Assembly (NCBI RefSeq): GCF_000296815.2
Contig: NZ_CAIT01000006.1
Coordinates: 1,246,777-1,310,776 of the forward strand
DNA length: 64,000 nucleotides
From: Fibrisoma limi BUZ 3
GTDB lineage: Bacteria; Bacteroidota; Bacteroidia; Cytophagales; Spirosomataceae
Direction: 5' to 3'
Below the pieces are notes generated by a model. It was not told the DNA's origin. It was given only the letters and a program-made list of their open reading frames with translations, and did not search any database. Of this stretch, positions 6,964 to 15,460 are shown one piece after another; positions within the stretch are counted from its first letter, which is position 1, and the number at the start of each line of letters is the position of its first letter. Position numbers and translations under genes: made by a program.

Positions 6964-8574
6964 TTGAACAGGTCCCAGAAAACTTGTCCTGACTTTATCT
7001 ACCACCTTGTCGCCCGACAGTACCTCAATCTCAATCGGGGTGCTGTTTTGACGGATGTTTTTTTCGGGCAGCAGGATGAAAAATGTGCCTTTGGTTAGCT
7101 CATTGGCCGGTGCCTGCATAATTGGTTGTACGAAACGTAATGTGGCCTCGGGATGGTTGAGCCTGAAACGAATCGGCTTCGTTTGATACGTTTTATTGAC
7201 CAGCTCGATGAGGTACAGATTCGATACCTGGCGATTGGCTTCCCGCTGAAACAATTGCCCCGGCGCCCGCAATACCGTCACCTCGACCGTCGCCCGGCTG
7301 ACGAGCAGAAACACGAGTACGCCAACCAAAGCCGCCAGCACGGCACTGTAGGCCGCCATTCGACCGTTGAACCGCACGGGTTGGCGATGCTCGATACCCG
7401 CGACCGAATCGATACGGATCAGGCCGGTCGGCCGGTCAATTTTCGTCATTACATCGTCGCAGGCATCCATGCAGGCCGTGCAATTGATGCATTCGAGCTG
7501 AGTACCGTTTCGAATGTCAATCCCCATCGGGCAGACCTGCACGCAGAGTTTACAGTCCACGCAATGGCCGCGCGCGGCAGGGGTGCTTTGCGCAGGGGGC
7601 TGGGGGCTGGGGGCTGAGAGCGTAGTGCTGAGGGCGTGGGGCAACGGGCTGGGGGTTGGGAGCGTGGAGCTGAGAGCATGGGGCAAGGGGCTGGGGGCTG
7701 AGAGCGTGGGGCTGAGAACGTGGGGTACTGGGTTGACCTTACAGGTTTTACCCTGCGCCCCTTGCCCCCTGCTCCCTGCCCCTTGCTCCGTGCCCCCTGC
7801 CCTTTGCTTCTTCCCGCGCGGCTCACCCCGAAGGTAATCGTAGGCGACGACCAGGGAGTTCCTGTCGAGCAGAACCCCCTGTAGGCGACCGTAGGGACAG
7901 ATTGTAGTGCAGACGATCTCCCGGAGTCTGGCGAACACCAGGTAAAACACCCCCGTAAAAACCAGGATTGCCGCCAGACCGCCGAGATGTTGGGTCGGAT
8001 CGTCGGTTACGAGCGTCAACCACTGATCCCGCCCGATGATATACGCCAGAAACGTATTGCTGATGACGAACGAGATCAGGAAGAAGACACTGTGTTTAGC
8101 TGCCTTTTTTACAATCTTTTCGGATGTCCACGGAGCTGCGTCCAGCCGTTGGCGGGCCTTGAAATCCCCTTCGATCAGCTCTTCGATGTTACGAAAAATC
8201 ATTTCCATGAAGATCGTTTGCGGGCACGCCCAGCCACACCAGACCCGGCCGTAGACGACCGTAAACAGGGCAACAAACGTAATGAACGTCAATAAACCAA
8301 TAGCTACCAGATGAAAATCCTGCGGCCAGAACGCAACGCCGAAAAAGATGAATTTGCGCTCCAGCACGTTGAAGAGAAACAGCGGATGCCCATCTACCCA
8401 GACAAACGGCCCGGCAAACAAAGCGGCCAGCAGCAGCCACGCCAGGATAGTACGCCAGCGGTAGAACCGCCCCTTCGCGAGTCGCGGATACAACCACCGT
8501 CGCCCGCCTTTGGCATCGGCGTTGGGCACGCGGTCGCGGAACGAAAGGGAAGCAGAGGCTACGTGGGATTCCAT
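6961..8574 (-). CDS. ccoG: Cytochrome c oxidase accessory protein CcoG (FixG/RdxA), with low-complexity insert
   Basis: 537 residues. Polyferredoxin-like membrane protein tied to copper reduction and cbb3 oxidase assembly. Visible are the N-terminal helices (about 42-60, 85-108), a CGWACPQ motif at 113-119, CTTICPYGR at 222-230, two 4Fe-4S clusters (CVDCKLCVQVCP at 338-349 and CINCTACMDACD at 362-373) and a C-terminal Ig-like FixG domain. Odd point: residues about 256-335 are a Pro/Ser/Leu/Ala-rich insert with three 14-residue repeats, placed exactly between the membrane part and the first cluster, where the family normally has a short linker. The insert keeps the frame. Fourth of the oxidase genes after ccoS, ccoNO, ccoQ and ccoP. 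Confidence 0.95.
   Translation of the reverse strand: MESHVASASLSFRDRVPNADAKGGRRWLYPRLAKGRFYRWRTILAWLLLAALFAGPFVWVDGHPLFLFNVLERKFIFFGVAFWPQDFHLVAIGLLTFITFVALFTVVYGRVWCGWACPQTIFMEMIFRNIEELIEGDFKARQRLDAAPWTSEKIVKKAAKHSVFFLISFVISNTFLAYIIGRDQWLTLVTDDPTQHLGGLAAILVFTGVFYLVFARLREIVCTTICPYGRLQGVLLDRNSLVVAYDYLRGEPRGKKQRAGGTEQGAGSRGQGAQGKTCKVNPVPHVLSPTLSAPSPLPHALSSTLPTPSPLPHALSTTLSAPSPQPPAQSTPAARGHCVDCKLCVQVCPMGIDIRNGTQLECINCTACMDACDDVMTKIDRPTGLIRIDSVAGIEHRQPVRFNGRMAAYSAVLAALVGVLVFLLVSRATVEVTVLRAPGQLFQREANRQVSNLYLIELVNKTYQTKPIRFRLNHPEATLRFVQPIMQAPANELTKGTFFILLPEKNIRQNSTPIEIEVLSGDKVVDKVRTSFLGPVQ
7570..7815. repeat. G-rich/C-rich low-complexity insert, copy A (inside ccoG)
   Basis: On the plus strand, repeated GGGGCTGGGGG-type tracts (about 7593-7730) change to C-rich tracts (about 7751-7810) after a short core containing GGTTTTACCC (7745-7754). 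The G-rich side contains three tandem 42-bp units. The two sides are roughly inverted, giving a long imperfect hairpin. Encodes about 80 extra residues of CcoG. The core motif is shared with copy B. Confidence 0.8.
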
Positions 8575-8639
8575 ATGTTTCGTGTTGAGAAGTTTAATGG
8601 ATCAGGTTTCAACCTGCCAAACCAGAACCGTTGACCAGG

Positions 8640-9467
8640 TTATCGCATAGCTACCGGAGTGCCTGTAGTCTGTTTTTCGCCCTGCGGTTCTTTGGCTCCC
8701 AGGGGGTTAGTCCCCTGCAATGACAGCACGTAGCTCGTCACCTGCTGAATCTGAAGCGGATTCAATTGCTTCTTCCAGGAGATCATACCTTTCTCGGGCA
8801 CCCCCTCCGTAACCGTGTGAAATACTGCTTTGACATCACCACCGTGCAGCCAGTACTCGTCGGTCAGGTTCGGGCCAACCTTACCTTCGGCGTTGGCTCC
8901 GTGGCAGGCCGTGCAGTACTGATCGTACAACACCTTACCCGATTCAACACTTTTGGTGTCTTTCAGCAGCGTCACCGTATTCTCGTTGATGGAACCGGCC
9001 ACTTTTTTGATGTACTCCTCCCGCTGTTTCTCCGCGATGGCTACCTCCTGCGTGTATTCCTGCTCCATGATGTTGCCCGTACCGATGACGTGGAAGACCA
9101 GCAGGTAAATAGCCGCGAAGCCGATGGTGCTGTAAAACAGATACATGAACCAGGGCGGAGTGGGATTATCCAGTTCGCTGATGCCATCGTACGCGTGTTC
9201 CATCATCAGCTCACGCTCCTGACTCAACGGCTTCAGGCCGGTCAGGCTTTGCCAGAACGTCCGTTTCTCTTTAGCGGCATCGGCTGGCTGAATCAGAGGG
9301 CGGACGCTCAGGTACAAATGCAAAGTAGCAACGGCCAGTATGGCGCATCCGGCCAGAATGATCAGTAAGACAGACACTACAAAGAGATCCTCGCCCGTTT
9401 TAAGATTCCAAATAGACGATGAGGCAGTATCGGGAGCCATCAGGAGTAAACGTGGTATAGTGTTCAT
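8640..9467 (-). CDS. ccoP: cbb3-type cytochrome c oxidase subunit III (CcoP), one-haem form
   Basis: 275 residues. An N-terminal membrane part (helices about 24-52 and 107-127) carries the CcoP N-terminal signature (ELDNPTPPWFMYLFYSTIGFA), followed by a cytochrome c domain with one haem-binding motif CTACH (185-189) and a likely distal Met in EKGMISWK. Proteobacterial CcoP has two haems; the single-haem form is what Bacteroidota typically show. It passes electrons from periplasmic donors to the oxidase core. It starts 10 bases after the ccoQ stop and is followed by ccoG after 65 bases. Confidence 0.93.
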   Translation of the reverse strand: MNTIPRLLLMAPDTASSSIWNLKTGEDLFVVSVLLIILAGCAILAVATLHLYLSVRPLIQPADAAKEKRTFWQSLTGLKPLSQERELMMEHAYDGISELDNPTPPWFMYLFYSTIGFAAIYLLVFHVIGTGNIMEQEYTQEVAIAEKQREEYIKKVAGSINENTVTLLKDTKSVESGKVLYDQYCTACHGANAEGKVGPNLTDEYWLHGGDVKAVFHTVTEGVPEKGMISWKKQLNPLQIQQVTSYVLSLQGTNPLGAKEPQGEKQTTGTPVAMR

Positions 9468-9477
9468 GGTGGTAAGC

Positions 9478-9648
9478 TTAAGCGTCGATAGTATCGTCTA
9501 AAGGCAGGCGACTAACCTGGTCGATGTGCCTGCGATCGACCAGCACCAGATACAGCCCAACCAGGCAGAAGAAAACAAGGAAGGTCAGAAAGGAGGTGAC
9601 CATGTATACGTCGGCTCCGGGAAGCCTGGAAATGAATTGCTTGAACAT
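9478..9648 (-). CDS. ccoQ: Small cbb3 oxidase subunit, CcoQ-like
   Basis: 56 residues, found by reading the gap between ccoNO and ccoP. It begins MFKQFISRLPGADVYMVTSF, has one transmembrane helix (about 17-37) and a short charged tail with DRRHIDQVSRLPLDD. Size, one-span topology and position between ccoNO and ccoP match CcoQ, a subunit thought to stabilise the cbb3 complex. The stop TAA is at 9478-9480. The identity rests mainly on context because CcoQ sequences diverge strongly. Confidence 0.8.
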   Translation of the reverse strand: MFKQFISRLPGADVYMVTSFLTFLVFFCLVGLYLVLVDRRHIDQVSRLPLDDTIDA

Positions 9649-9660
9649 AGCTTTTTTGGT

Positions 9661-9738
9661 TTGGGACTTAGGGCTGGGGGCTGGGGGCTAAGGGTGGTTT
9701 TACCCCACGCCCCAACCCCTATGCCCTTCGCCCCCACG
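9661..9738. repeat. G-rich/C-rich low-complexity element, copy B (ccoNO-ccoQ spacer)
   Basis: Plus strand: GGGCTGGGGG tracts, then a core with GGTTTTACCCC (9696-9705), then CACGCCCC/CCCCTATGCCC tracts ending close to the ccoNO stop. Same G-arm, core and C-arm order as copy A, with the same GGTTTTACCC core. Confidence 0.75.
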
Positions 9739-9740
9739 CA

Positions 9741-11930
9741 TTATTTTTCCAGTTTATTAATATCCGTCCCCAGCCGTTGTAGGTAAGCAATGAGGGCTAC
9801 GATTTCGCGGTCAGACTGCACCTTGATGCCTTCCTTAGCCAGTCGGTCGCTGATGCCCTGAGCCTGCGTCTTCAGGTCGTCGTTGGCGTAGGTGATCGTC
9901 TGATCGTCGTACGGCACGCCTACTTTTTGCAAAGCCCGTAGTTTATCCGACGTATTGGACACATCCAGTTGCTGTGTCAACAGCCACGGGTAGGCCGGCA
10001 TAATCGATCCCGGCGACATGGACCCCGGTTCGCGCATGTGGTGGTAGTGCCAGGAATCCGGGTACTTCCCCCCTTCGCGGTGCAGGTCGGGACCGGTCCG
10101 TTTCGACCCCCACAGGAACGGGTGATCGTAGACAAACTCACCGGCTTTCGAGTAGTCGCCGTAGCGTTCGGTTTCGCTGCGGAACGGCCGAACCAACTGG
10201 CTGTGGCAGTTGACGCAGCCCTCGCGGATGTAGAGGTCGCGGCCCTGTACTTCCAGCGGGGTGTAGGGTTGTACGGAAGCAATCGTCGGGACGTTCGACT
10301 CGACCATGAACGTCGGCACCAGTTCGATCAGTGAACCGATCAGAATCACGACCAGCGAACCTAGCAGCAGCGGCATCGGCTTGCGTTCGAACCAGCGGTG
10401 CCAGTACGTATCATGCCCGGTTGGCGTATAGGCACGTTCGAGGGCTGGCGCTTCGGCGGGTTCGTTGGCCGTCAGAGTACCCACGGCCATGGTCTTGAAG
10501 AGGTTATAGGCCATCAGGATTGCCCCCAGCAGATAAAGCGTACCGCCCAGCGCCCGCATCATGTGCATCGGCAGAATCTGGAGCGTCGTTTCAAGGAAGC
10601 TCGGGTATTTCAGGACGCCGTCGGGCGTAAATTCTTTCCACATCATGCCCTGCGTAAAGCCGGAGATATACATCGGAACGGCGTAGAACAGGATGCCCAG
10701 CGTACCAATCCAGAAGTGCGCATTAAGCAGCTTCTTCGAGTACAACGGCGTATGATACATGCGCGGAATCAGCCAGTAGAGAATCGCAAACGTCAGGAAG
10801 CCGTTCCAGCCCAGCGCACCAACGTGTACGTGCGACACCACCCAGTCGGTGAAGTGCGCGATGGCGTTCACGTTTTTCAGCGACAGCATCGGTCCTTCGA
10901 AGGTAGCCATACCGTAGGCGGTTAAGCCCACGACCATAAACTTCAGGATGGCGTCTTCGCGTACTTTATCCCAGGCACCGCGCAGGGTCAGCAAACCGTT
11001 GATCATCCCACCCCACGATGGCGCAATCAGCATGATCGAGAACACAACCCCCAGCGACTGCGCCCAATCCGGCAGCGAGCTATACAGCAAGTGGTGCGGA
11101 CCGGCCCAGATGTAGATGAAAATCAAGGCCCAGAAGTGCAGAATCGATAATTTATACGAGTACACCGGGCGGTTGGCCATCTTGGGCAGGTAATAATACA
11201 TCATGCCCAGATAGGGCGTCGTCAGAAAGAAAGCCACCGCGTTGTGGCCATACCACCACTGCACCAGGGCATCCTGAACACCGGCATACATCGAATAGCT
11301 TTTCAAAAAGCTGACTGGCATTTCCATCGAGTTGACGAGGTGCAGCACGGCTACGGTAATGAACGTGGCGATGTAGAACCAGATCGCTACGTACAGGTGC
11401 CGTTCCCGACGCTTGATGATTGTCCCGAACATATTGACACCGAATACGACCCAGATCAACGTAATGGCAATGTCGATGGGCCACTCCAGCTCAGCGTATT
11501 CCTTTGACGTTGTATACCCGAGCGGTAAGGTCAGGGCGGCCGAAACGATGATCGCCTGCCAGCCCCAGAAGTGAATCCTACTCAGCAGATCGCTGAACAT
11601 CCGGGCTTTGCAGAGCCGTTGCAGTGAGTAGTACACGCCCATGAAAATGGCGTTGCCAACGAAGGCGAAAATCACCGCGTTGGTGTGCAGCGGACGAATC
11701 CGGCCGAAGGTCGTGTACTGGTTGCCGAGGTTAGCCGCCGGCGCAAACAACTGACTGGCGATCAACACCCCGACCAGCATCCCGACCAATCCCCAGATGA
11801 TGGTGGCGATGGCAAAATTGCGGACAATGCGGTTGTCATACTCAAAATACTCCACGTTGGGAGCGGCTTCCCGTCCCAGCAGCGTTCTGTCAGGCGAGAT
11901 AATCGTGGGCGGTTTCTGCGAAACATTCAT
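9741..11930 (-). CDS. ccoN: cbb3-type cytochrome c oxidase, fused subunits I and II (CcoN-CcoO)
   Basis: 729 residues. The N-terminal about 480 residues are the 12-helix haem-copper CcoN core (for example PLHTNAVIFAFVGNAIFMG, WWYGHNAVAFFLTTPYLGMMYYYLPK, and the VSHVHVGALGWNG helix with metal-ligand histidines). The C-terminal part is CcoO, with one transmembrane helix (about 513-530) and a c-type haem motif CVNCH at 572-576, then the CcoO signature RPFRSETERYGDYSKAGE and Met-containing MPAYPWL. A single-chain CcoNO is typical of Bacteroidota. It reduces O2 to water with proton pumping, with high oxygen affinity. It starts 12 bases after the ccoS stop. Confidence 0.96.
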   Translation of the reverse strand: MNVSQKPPTIISPDRTLLGREAAPNVEYFEYDNRIVRNFAIATIIWGLVGMLVGVLIASQLFAPAANLGNQYTTFGRIRPLHTNAVIFAFVGNAIFMGVYYSLQRLCKARMFSDLLSRIHFWGWQAIIVSAALTLPLGYTTSKEYAELEWPIDIAITLIWVVFGVNMFGTIIKRRERHLYVAIWFYIATFITVAVLHLVNSMEMPVSFLKSYSMYAGVQDALVQWWYGHNAVAFFLTTPYLGMMYYYLPKMANRPVYSYKLSILHFWALIFIYIWAGPHHLLYSSLPDWAQSLGVVFSIMLIAPSWGGMINGLLTLRGAWDKVREDAILKFMVVGLTAYGMATFEGPMLSLKNVNAIAHFTDWVVSHVHVGALGWNGFLTFAILYWLIPRMYHTPLYSKKLLNAHFWIGTLGILFYAVPMYISGFTQGMMWKEFTPDGVLKYPSFLETTLQILPMHMMRALGGTLYLLGAILMAYNLFKTMAVGTLTANEPAEAPALERAYTPTGHDTYWHRWFERKPMPLLLGSLVVILIGSLIELVPTFMVESNVPTIASVQPYTPLEVQGRDLYIREGCVNCHSQLVRPFRSETERYGDYSKAGEFVYDHPFLWGSKRTGPDLHREGGKYPDSWHYHHMREPGSMSPGSIMPAYPWLLTQQLDVSNTSDKLRALQKVGVPYDDQTITYANDDLKTQAQGISDRLAKEGIKVQSDREIVALIAYLQRLGTDINKLEK

Positions 11931-11942
11931 AGCGATAACAGA

Positions 11943-12116
11943 CTATTTGTCGGGGGTATTGGTAGAGGTGGTTGGTTCAGCGTCGTCCAGCAGAATGCGG
12001 ATCGAAGGCGTATACAGATCGTCGTGCTGACCGGTTTTCATCGACCACAGAAAGGCACCCAGAAACGTCAGTGCCATCAGCAGACTAATACCAATCATGA
12101 AAAAGATGATGTACAT
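11943..12116 (-). CDS. ccoS: cbb3-type oxidase assembly protein CcoS
   Basis: 57 residues, found by reading the region upstream of ccoNO. MYIIFFMIGISLLMALTFLG gives one transmembrane helix, and the family signature AFLWSMKTGQHDDLYTPSIRILLDD follows. CcoS is needed to insert redox cofactors into the cbb3 oxidase. The stop TAG is at 11943-11945. It is the first visible gene of the cco operon. In many genomes the copper ATPase gene ccoI lies just upstream of ccoS; here it is about 13.6 kb away (25739-28273). Confidence 0.9.
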   Translation of the reverse strand: MYIIFFMIGISLLMALTFLGAFLWSMKTGQHDDLYTPSIRILLDDAEPTTSTNTPDK

Positions 12117-12401
12117 ACCCTGAGCATTTAGTACCTCAAAAGTCAGGGGAATCAGGTGGGCAATGTATGATGCCGGTCAGCCCGTCGACTGATAAAATTC
12201 AGGAGCGGACGTAACGGAAGCCCGTCAACGGTGTGCAGGCCGGTCGTCGTTGAAACAGGAGTTCAGGCAGCTCATCCAGATAATTCGTCAGTTAAGCCAA
12301 AAGGCCGGGGTGTATACAGAAGGCAGCTCTATATTAGCCCGACTACGCGATGCGGCCTGCGACCAAATACAGCCGGATCGCGTTCCTGATCGACAACCTG
12401 A

Positions 12402-14894
12402 ATGAGATACCGACTATTTTCAATTGCATTGCTGCTACTCTCCGGGCGTTTGCTGGCCCAGCATTCCACTTTCGGCGTAGTTGCCGGAACCGTACAGGAT
12501 TCAACCGGAAAACCGCTGGAATTCGTTACCCTATTGCTGGTGCAGCCCACCGATTCAACCCGGCCCTCAACCAACGAAAACCCCAGCCGTTTTGTCAAAG
12601 GAGCAATCAGCGACAGCCGGGGAGCGTATGCGTTTGAGCGAATCCAGCCCGGTACGTACCGGGTGTCGGCTTCCTTACTGGGGTACCAAACCGTGTATTC
12701 AGCACCATTCACCCTCGAAGCGGGCCAGACCGCGCAGCAACTGCCGGCGCTGGTTATTCGGGAACAGGCGCGACAGCTAACCAACGTGACGGTCAGGGCG
12801 CAGAAACCCTTCATTGAACAACGTATTGACAAGACCGTACTGAACGTCGAAAACAGCATCGTAGCCAGTGGGGGTACCGCGCTGGAGGTACTTGAAAAAG
12901 CGCCCGGCGTCGTGGTGGACCTGCAATCGGAACGAATCAGCATGAGAGGGCGCGAGAACGTACTGGTTATGCTCGACGGCAAACCAACCTACCTGTCGAC
13001 CGCCGACGTGCTGGAACTGCTCCGGAATACACCCAGCAATACCGTCGAAACCATCGAACTCATTACTAATCCTTCGGCCCGCTACGACGCAGCCGGTACC
13101 GCCGGCATTATCAACATCCGGCTCAAACGTAACAAAGCCGCCCAGCCGCTGAACGGTAATCTGAACCTGGGCGCGGGCTACGGCCGCTTCGCCAAGTACA
13201 ATGCGGCCCTGACGCTGAACGCCCGGCCGCGCCAATGGAGCCTGTTCGGGAACTACGCCTTCGACCAGCGGAACTACTGGTCGGTGGCAACCATTGACCG
13301 GCGGCTGACCACCACCGAACAGCCTACCTTGATTCAGCAGGACAATTACCGGCCGATACAAAACACGAACCATACGTACCGGCTCGGCGCCGACTACGCC
13401 TTCAGCAAAAGGACCACACTTGGCTTCCTGCTAAACGGCATACGTACCGACGGCAAATCGCAGGGGGGGACGACCAGTGCCATTTATCAGGCCAACGTAC
13501 TGACAGCGACCCAGCGGACGGAGAACGACATCAAGCGGTTCATCGGTCGACTGGCCGGTAACGTGAACTTCCGCCACCAGTTCGATTCAACGCGCCGGGG
13601 CGGTCAAGGCCGGGAGCTGATGGTGGATGTAGATTACTCCGACGCTACGTTCCAGCCCGTCGAGCAGTTTGAAACCCGGTACCTGGACCCGCGGCAGACC
13701 GAAACCGGCCCGCGGTCCCTGCAACGCCTGAACACCACCTCGAAGGCACTCATTCGGGCGGCCAAGGCGGACTACGTCCATCCATTCGACAAGCGAACAA
13801 CCCTCGAAACGGGCTGGAAGAGCAGCTACGTAACGCTCAGCAACGATCTGCTGGCCGAAATCAAACTGGCCGAGCGCGGCCAAACCGTGCCCTGGCAAGT
13901 GGACAGCAGCCGGACCAATCAGTTCGAATACCGCGAATGGATTCACGCGGCCTACGTCACCGGGCGACGAACCTGGGTAGCCTGGACACTACAGGTTGGC
14001 CTGCGGGCGGAGCAAACGCATACGGAAGCGCGCTCGCTCACGACAAACAGCACCGTGGAGCGAACGTACCTCAACCTGTTTCCCAGCGTCTTTCTGACCC
14101 GAACGGTGGGCGATAAGCACGAATTTCAGTACGCATTCAGCCGCCGAATCGATCGGCCGAACTACCAGTACCTGAACCCGTTTATCCGGGTGTTCGACCC
14201 GTACGCATATCAGCAGGGCAATCCCTACCTGAAACCGCAATACACCGATGCGTTTCAGGTGGCCTACAGCTACAAGCAGGAAACGACCGTCAGCGTCGGT
14301 TACAACCGGACGCACGACGTAATTGTCGACATCAACGAGCAAAACGACCAGACGGGCGTTACGCGGATTACGTTCATCAACCTGTCGAAGCAAACCAACA
14401 TCAGTCTGAATCTGAGCGCTCCCCTACGGTTTACGCGCTGGTGGTCGTCGCGAAACGCAGCCAGTGTTTTCCACAACGCCTACCGGGCTCAGGTCGCCGG
14501 TACCCCCCTGAACTACAGCCGACTGTCGGCGAACCTGACGAGCAACCATACGTTCGTGTTCGGACATGGACTTACCGCCGAACTCAACGCTACGTACAAC
14601 TCGCCCTACGTCTACAGCCAGAACCAGATGCAGTCCTTTGGCCAAGTAAGCGTTGGTTTGCAGAAAAGTCTCTGGCAGAAGCGAGCAACGCTACGGTTCA
14701 ACTGGAATGACCTGTTGCAGACGCAACGGTTTTACGGGAAAGTACAATTTCAGAACATGGACTTCCGCTTTGCTACGTACAGCGAAACGCGTGTCGCCCG
14801 GCTGACGTTCACCTACAATTTTGGAAACCGCGACGTGAAAGGCGCAAGTAACCGACGGACCGTTTCGGAGGACGAACAGCGTCGAATGAACTAA
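12402..14894 (+). CDS. Outer-membrane receptor, CarboxypepD_reg + TonB-type plug + beta-barrel
   Basis: 830 residues. Signal peptide 1-19 (cut after RLLA), a carboxypeptidase regulatory-like domain (about 24-105), a plug-like region (about 110-220, with TALEVLEKAPGVVVD and ENVLVMLDGKPTYLS) and a long 'outer membrane beta-barrel family' barrel to the C-terminus. The last residues are charged (EDEQRRMN) rather than the usual terminal Phe. Such proteins probably import a TonB-dependent substrate, here unknown. It is divergent from ccoS with a 285-base spacer; an imperfect -7 box, TATATTAG, is at 12330-12337. It is a paralogue of the 21619-24084 gene. Confidence 0.9.
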   Translation: MRYRLFSIALLLLSGRLLAQHSTFGVVAGTVQDSTGKPLEFVTLLLVQPTDSTRPSTNENPSRFVKGAISDSRGAYAFERIQPGTYRVSASLLGYQTVYSAPFTLEAGQTAQQLPALVIREQARQLTNVTVRAQKPFIEQRIDKTVLNVENSIVASGGTALEVLEKAPGVVVDLQSERISMRGRENVLVMLDGKPTYLSTADVLELLRNTPSNTVETIELITNPSARYDAAGTAGIINIRLKRNKAAQPLNGNLNLGAGYGRFAKYNAALTLNARPRQWSLFGNYAFDQRNYWSVATIDRRLTTTEQPTLIQQDNYRPIQNTNHTYRLGADYAFSKRTTLGFLLNGIRTDGKSQGGTTSAIYQANVLTATQRTENDIKRFIGRLAGNVNFRHQFDSTRRGGQGRELMVDVDYSDATFQPVEQFETRYLDPRQTETGPRSLQRLNTTSKALIRAAKADYVHPFDKRTTLETGWKSSYVTLSNDLLAEIKLAERGQTVPWQVDSSRTNQFEYREWIHAAYVTGRRTWVAWTLQVGLRAEQTHTEARSLTTNSTVERTYLNLFPSVFLTRTVGDKHEFQYAFSRRIDRPNYQYLNPFIRVFDPYAYQQGNPYLKPQYTDAFQVAYSYKQETTVSVGYNRTHDVIVDINEQNDQTGVTRITFINLSKQTNISLNLSAPLRFTRWWSSRNAASVFHNAYRAQVAGTPLNYSRLSANLTSNHTFVFGHGLTAELNATYNSPYVYSQNQMQSFGQVSVGLQKSLWQKRATLRFNWNDLLQTQRFYGKVQFQNMDFRFATYSETRVARLTFTYNFGNRDVKGASNRRTVSEDEQRRMN

Positions 14895-15030
14895 GATGAG
14901 AACGGCGAAGTCGCGAAAATAACCCATTACGTCGTCGGCGAGGTTTCCTAAATCCACGGCGGACGACTACCTTGGCGGTTTTCAAAACGGCCAGACACAT
15001 CAGACATCCGGCCATGTCTGCTTACATTAT

Positions 15031-15378
15031 ATGTATACCTTATACGCCATTCCAAACTGTGATACCGTCAAAAAAGCCCGTACGTGGCTGGCCGAGCACG
15101 GCATCGAGTATCATTTTCACGATTACAAGAAACAGGGCGTTGATCGGCCGACGCTCGAGCGCTGGCTTGCGCAGAAGCCCTGGGAGGATCTGGTGAATCG
15201 GGCAGGAACGACCTGGAGAAAGCTTTCTGATCCCGAAAAGCCAACCAGCACCGATGAGGCCATTACCCTTATGCTCGACAAACCGTCTGTGATTCGTCGG
15301 CCGCTGATCGAATCAAACGGCCAGATTGTCGTCCTGGGCTTTAAGGCGGATGAATACGCAAGCGCCTTTGCTCGGTAG
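15031..15378 (+). CDS. ArsC/Spx/YffB-family thioredoxin-fold protein
   Basis: 115 residues of the arsenate-reductase-like family. It begins MYTLYAIPNCDTVKKARTWL with Cys10 in the position of the ArsC catalytic Cys. Further family landmarks are HDYKKQGVDRPTLERWL and a cis-Pro-like segment, IRRPLIESNGQIVVLGFK. It lacks the extra Cys of true arsenate reductases of the Cx2C type and most resembles the YffB branch, whose substrate is uncertain. It stands alone between the receptor gene and the NIF3-like gene; cytosolic. Confidence 0.88.
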   Translation: MYTLYAIPNCDTVKKARTWLAEHGIEYHFHDYKKQGVDRPTLERWLAQKPWEDLVNRAGTTWRKLSDPEKPTSTDEAITLMLDKPSVIRRPLIESNGQIVVLGFKADEYASAFAR

Positions 15379-15460
15379 ACCGTCGTTATTTTACGGATTG
15401 CCGAACGGTAAGCCTGATCAGACAGCCGCTTTACCGTAATGAACATTCAACCACTACGCT

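Noticed and set aside
7590-7740. Possible CRISPR-like array
   Set aside because: The units are contiguous imperfect G-rich tandem repeats without unique spacers, and there are no cas genes.
7514-7837. Open frame on the plus strand through the ccoG insert
   Set aside because: It exists only because the G/C-rich repeat lacks stop codons in several frames; the minus-strand CcoG frame has recognised domains on both sides.
12117-12401. FNR/Crp-type dyad (TTGAT-N4-ATCAA) controlling the cco operon or hemN
   Set aside because: Looked for upstream of ccoS and in 28274-28395; no convincing dyad was found.
12329-12982. 217-residue minus-strand frame opposite the receptor gene
   Set aside because: Shadow of the plus-strand receptor, which has a signal peptide and conserved plug motifs; the shadow has no recognisable domain.
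15031-15378. True arsenate reductase (arsC)
   Set aside because: Only the first active-site Cys is present and no ars genes are nearby; it fits the YffB/Spx-like branch better.
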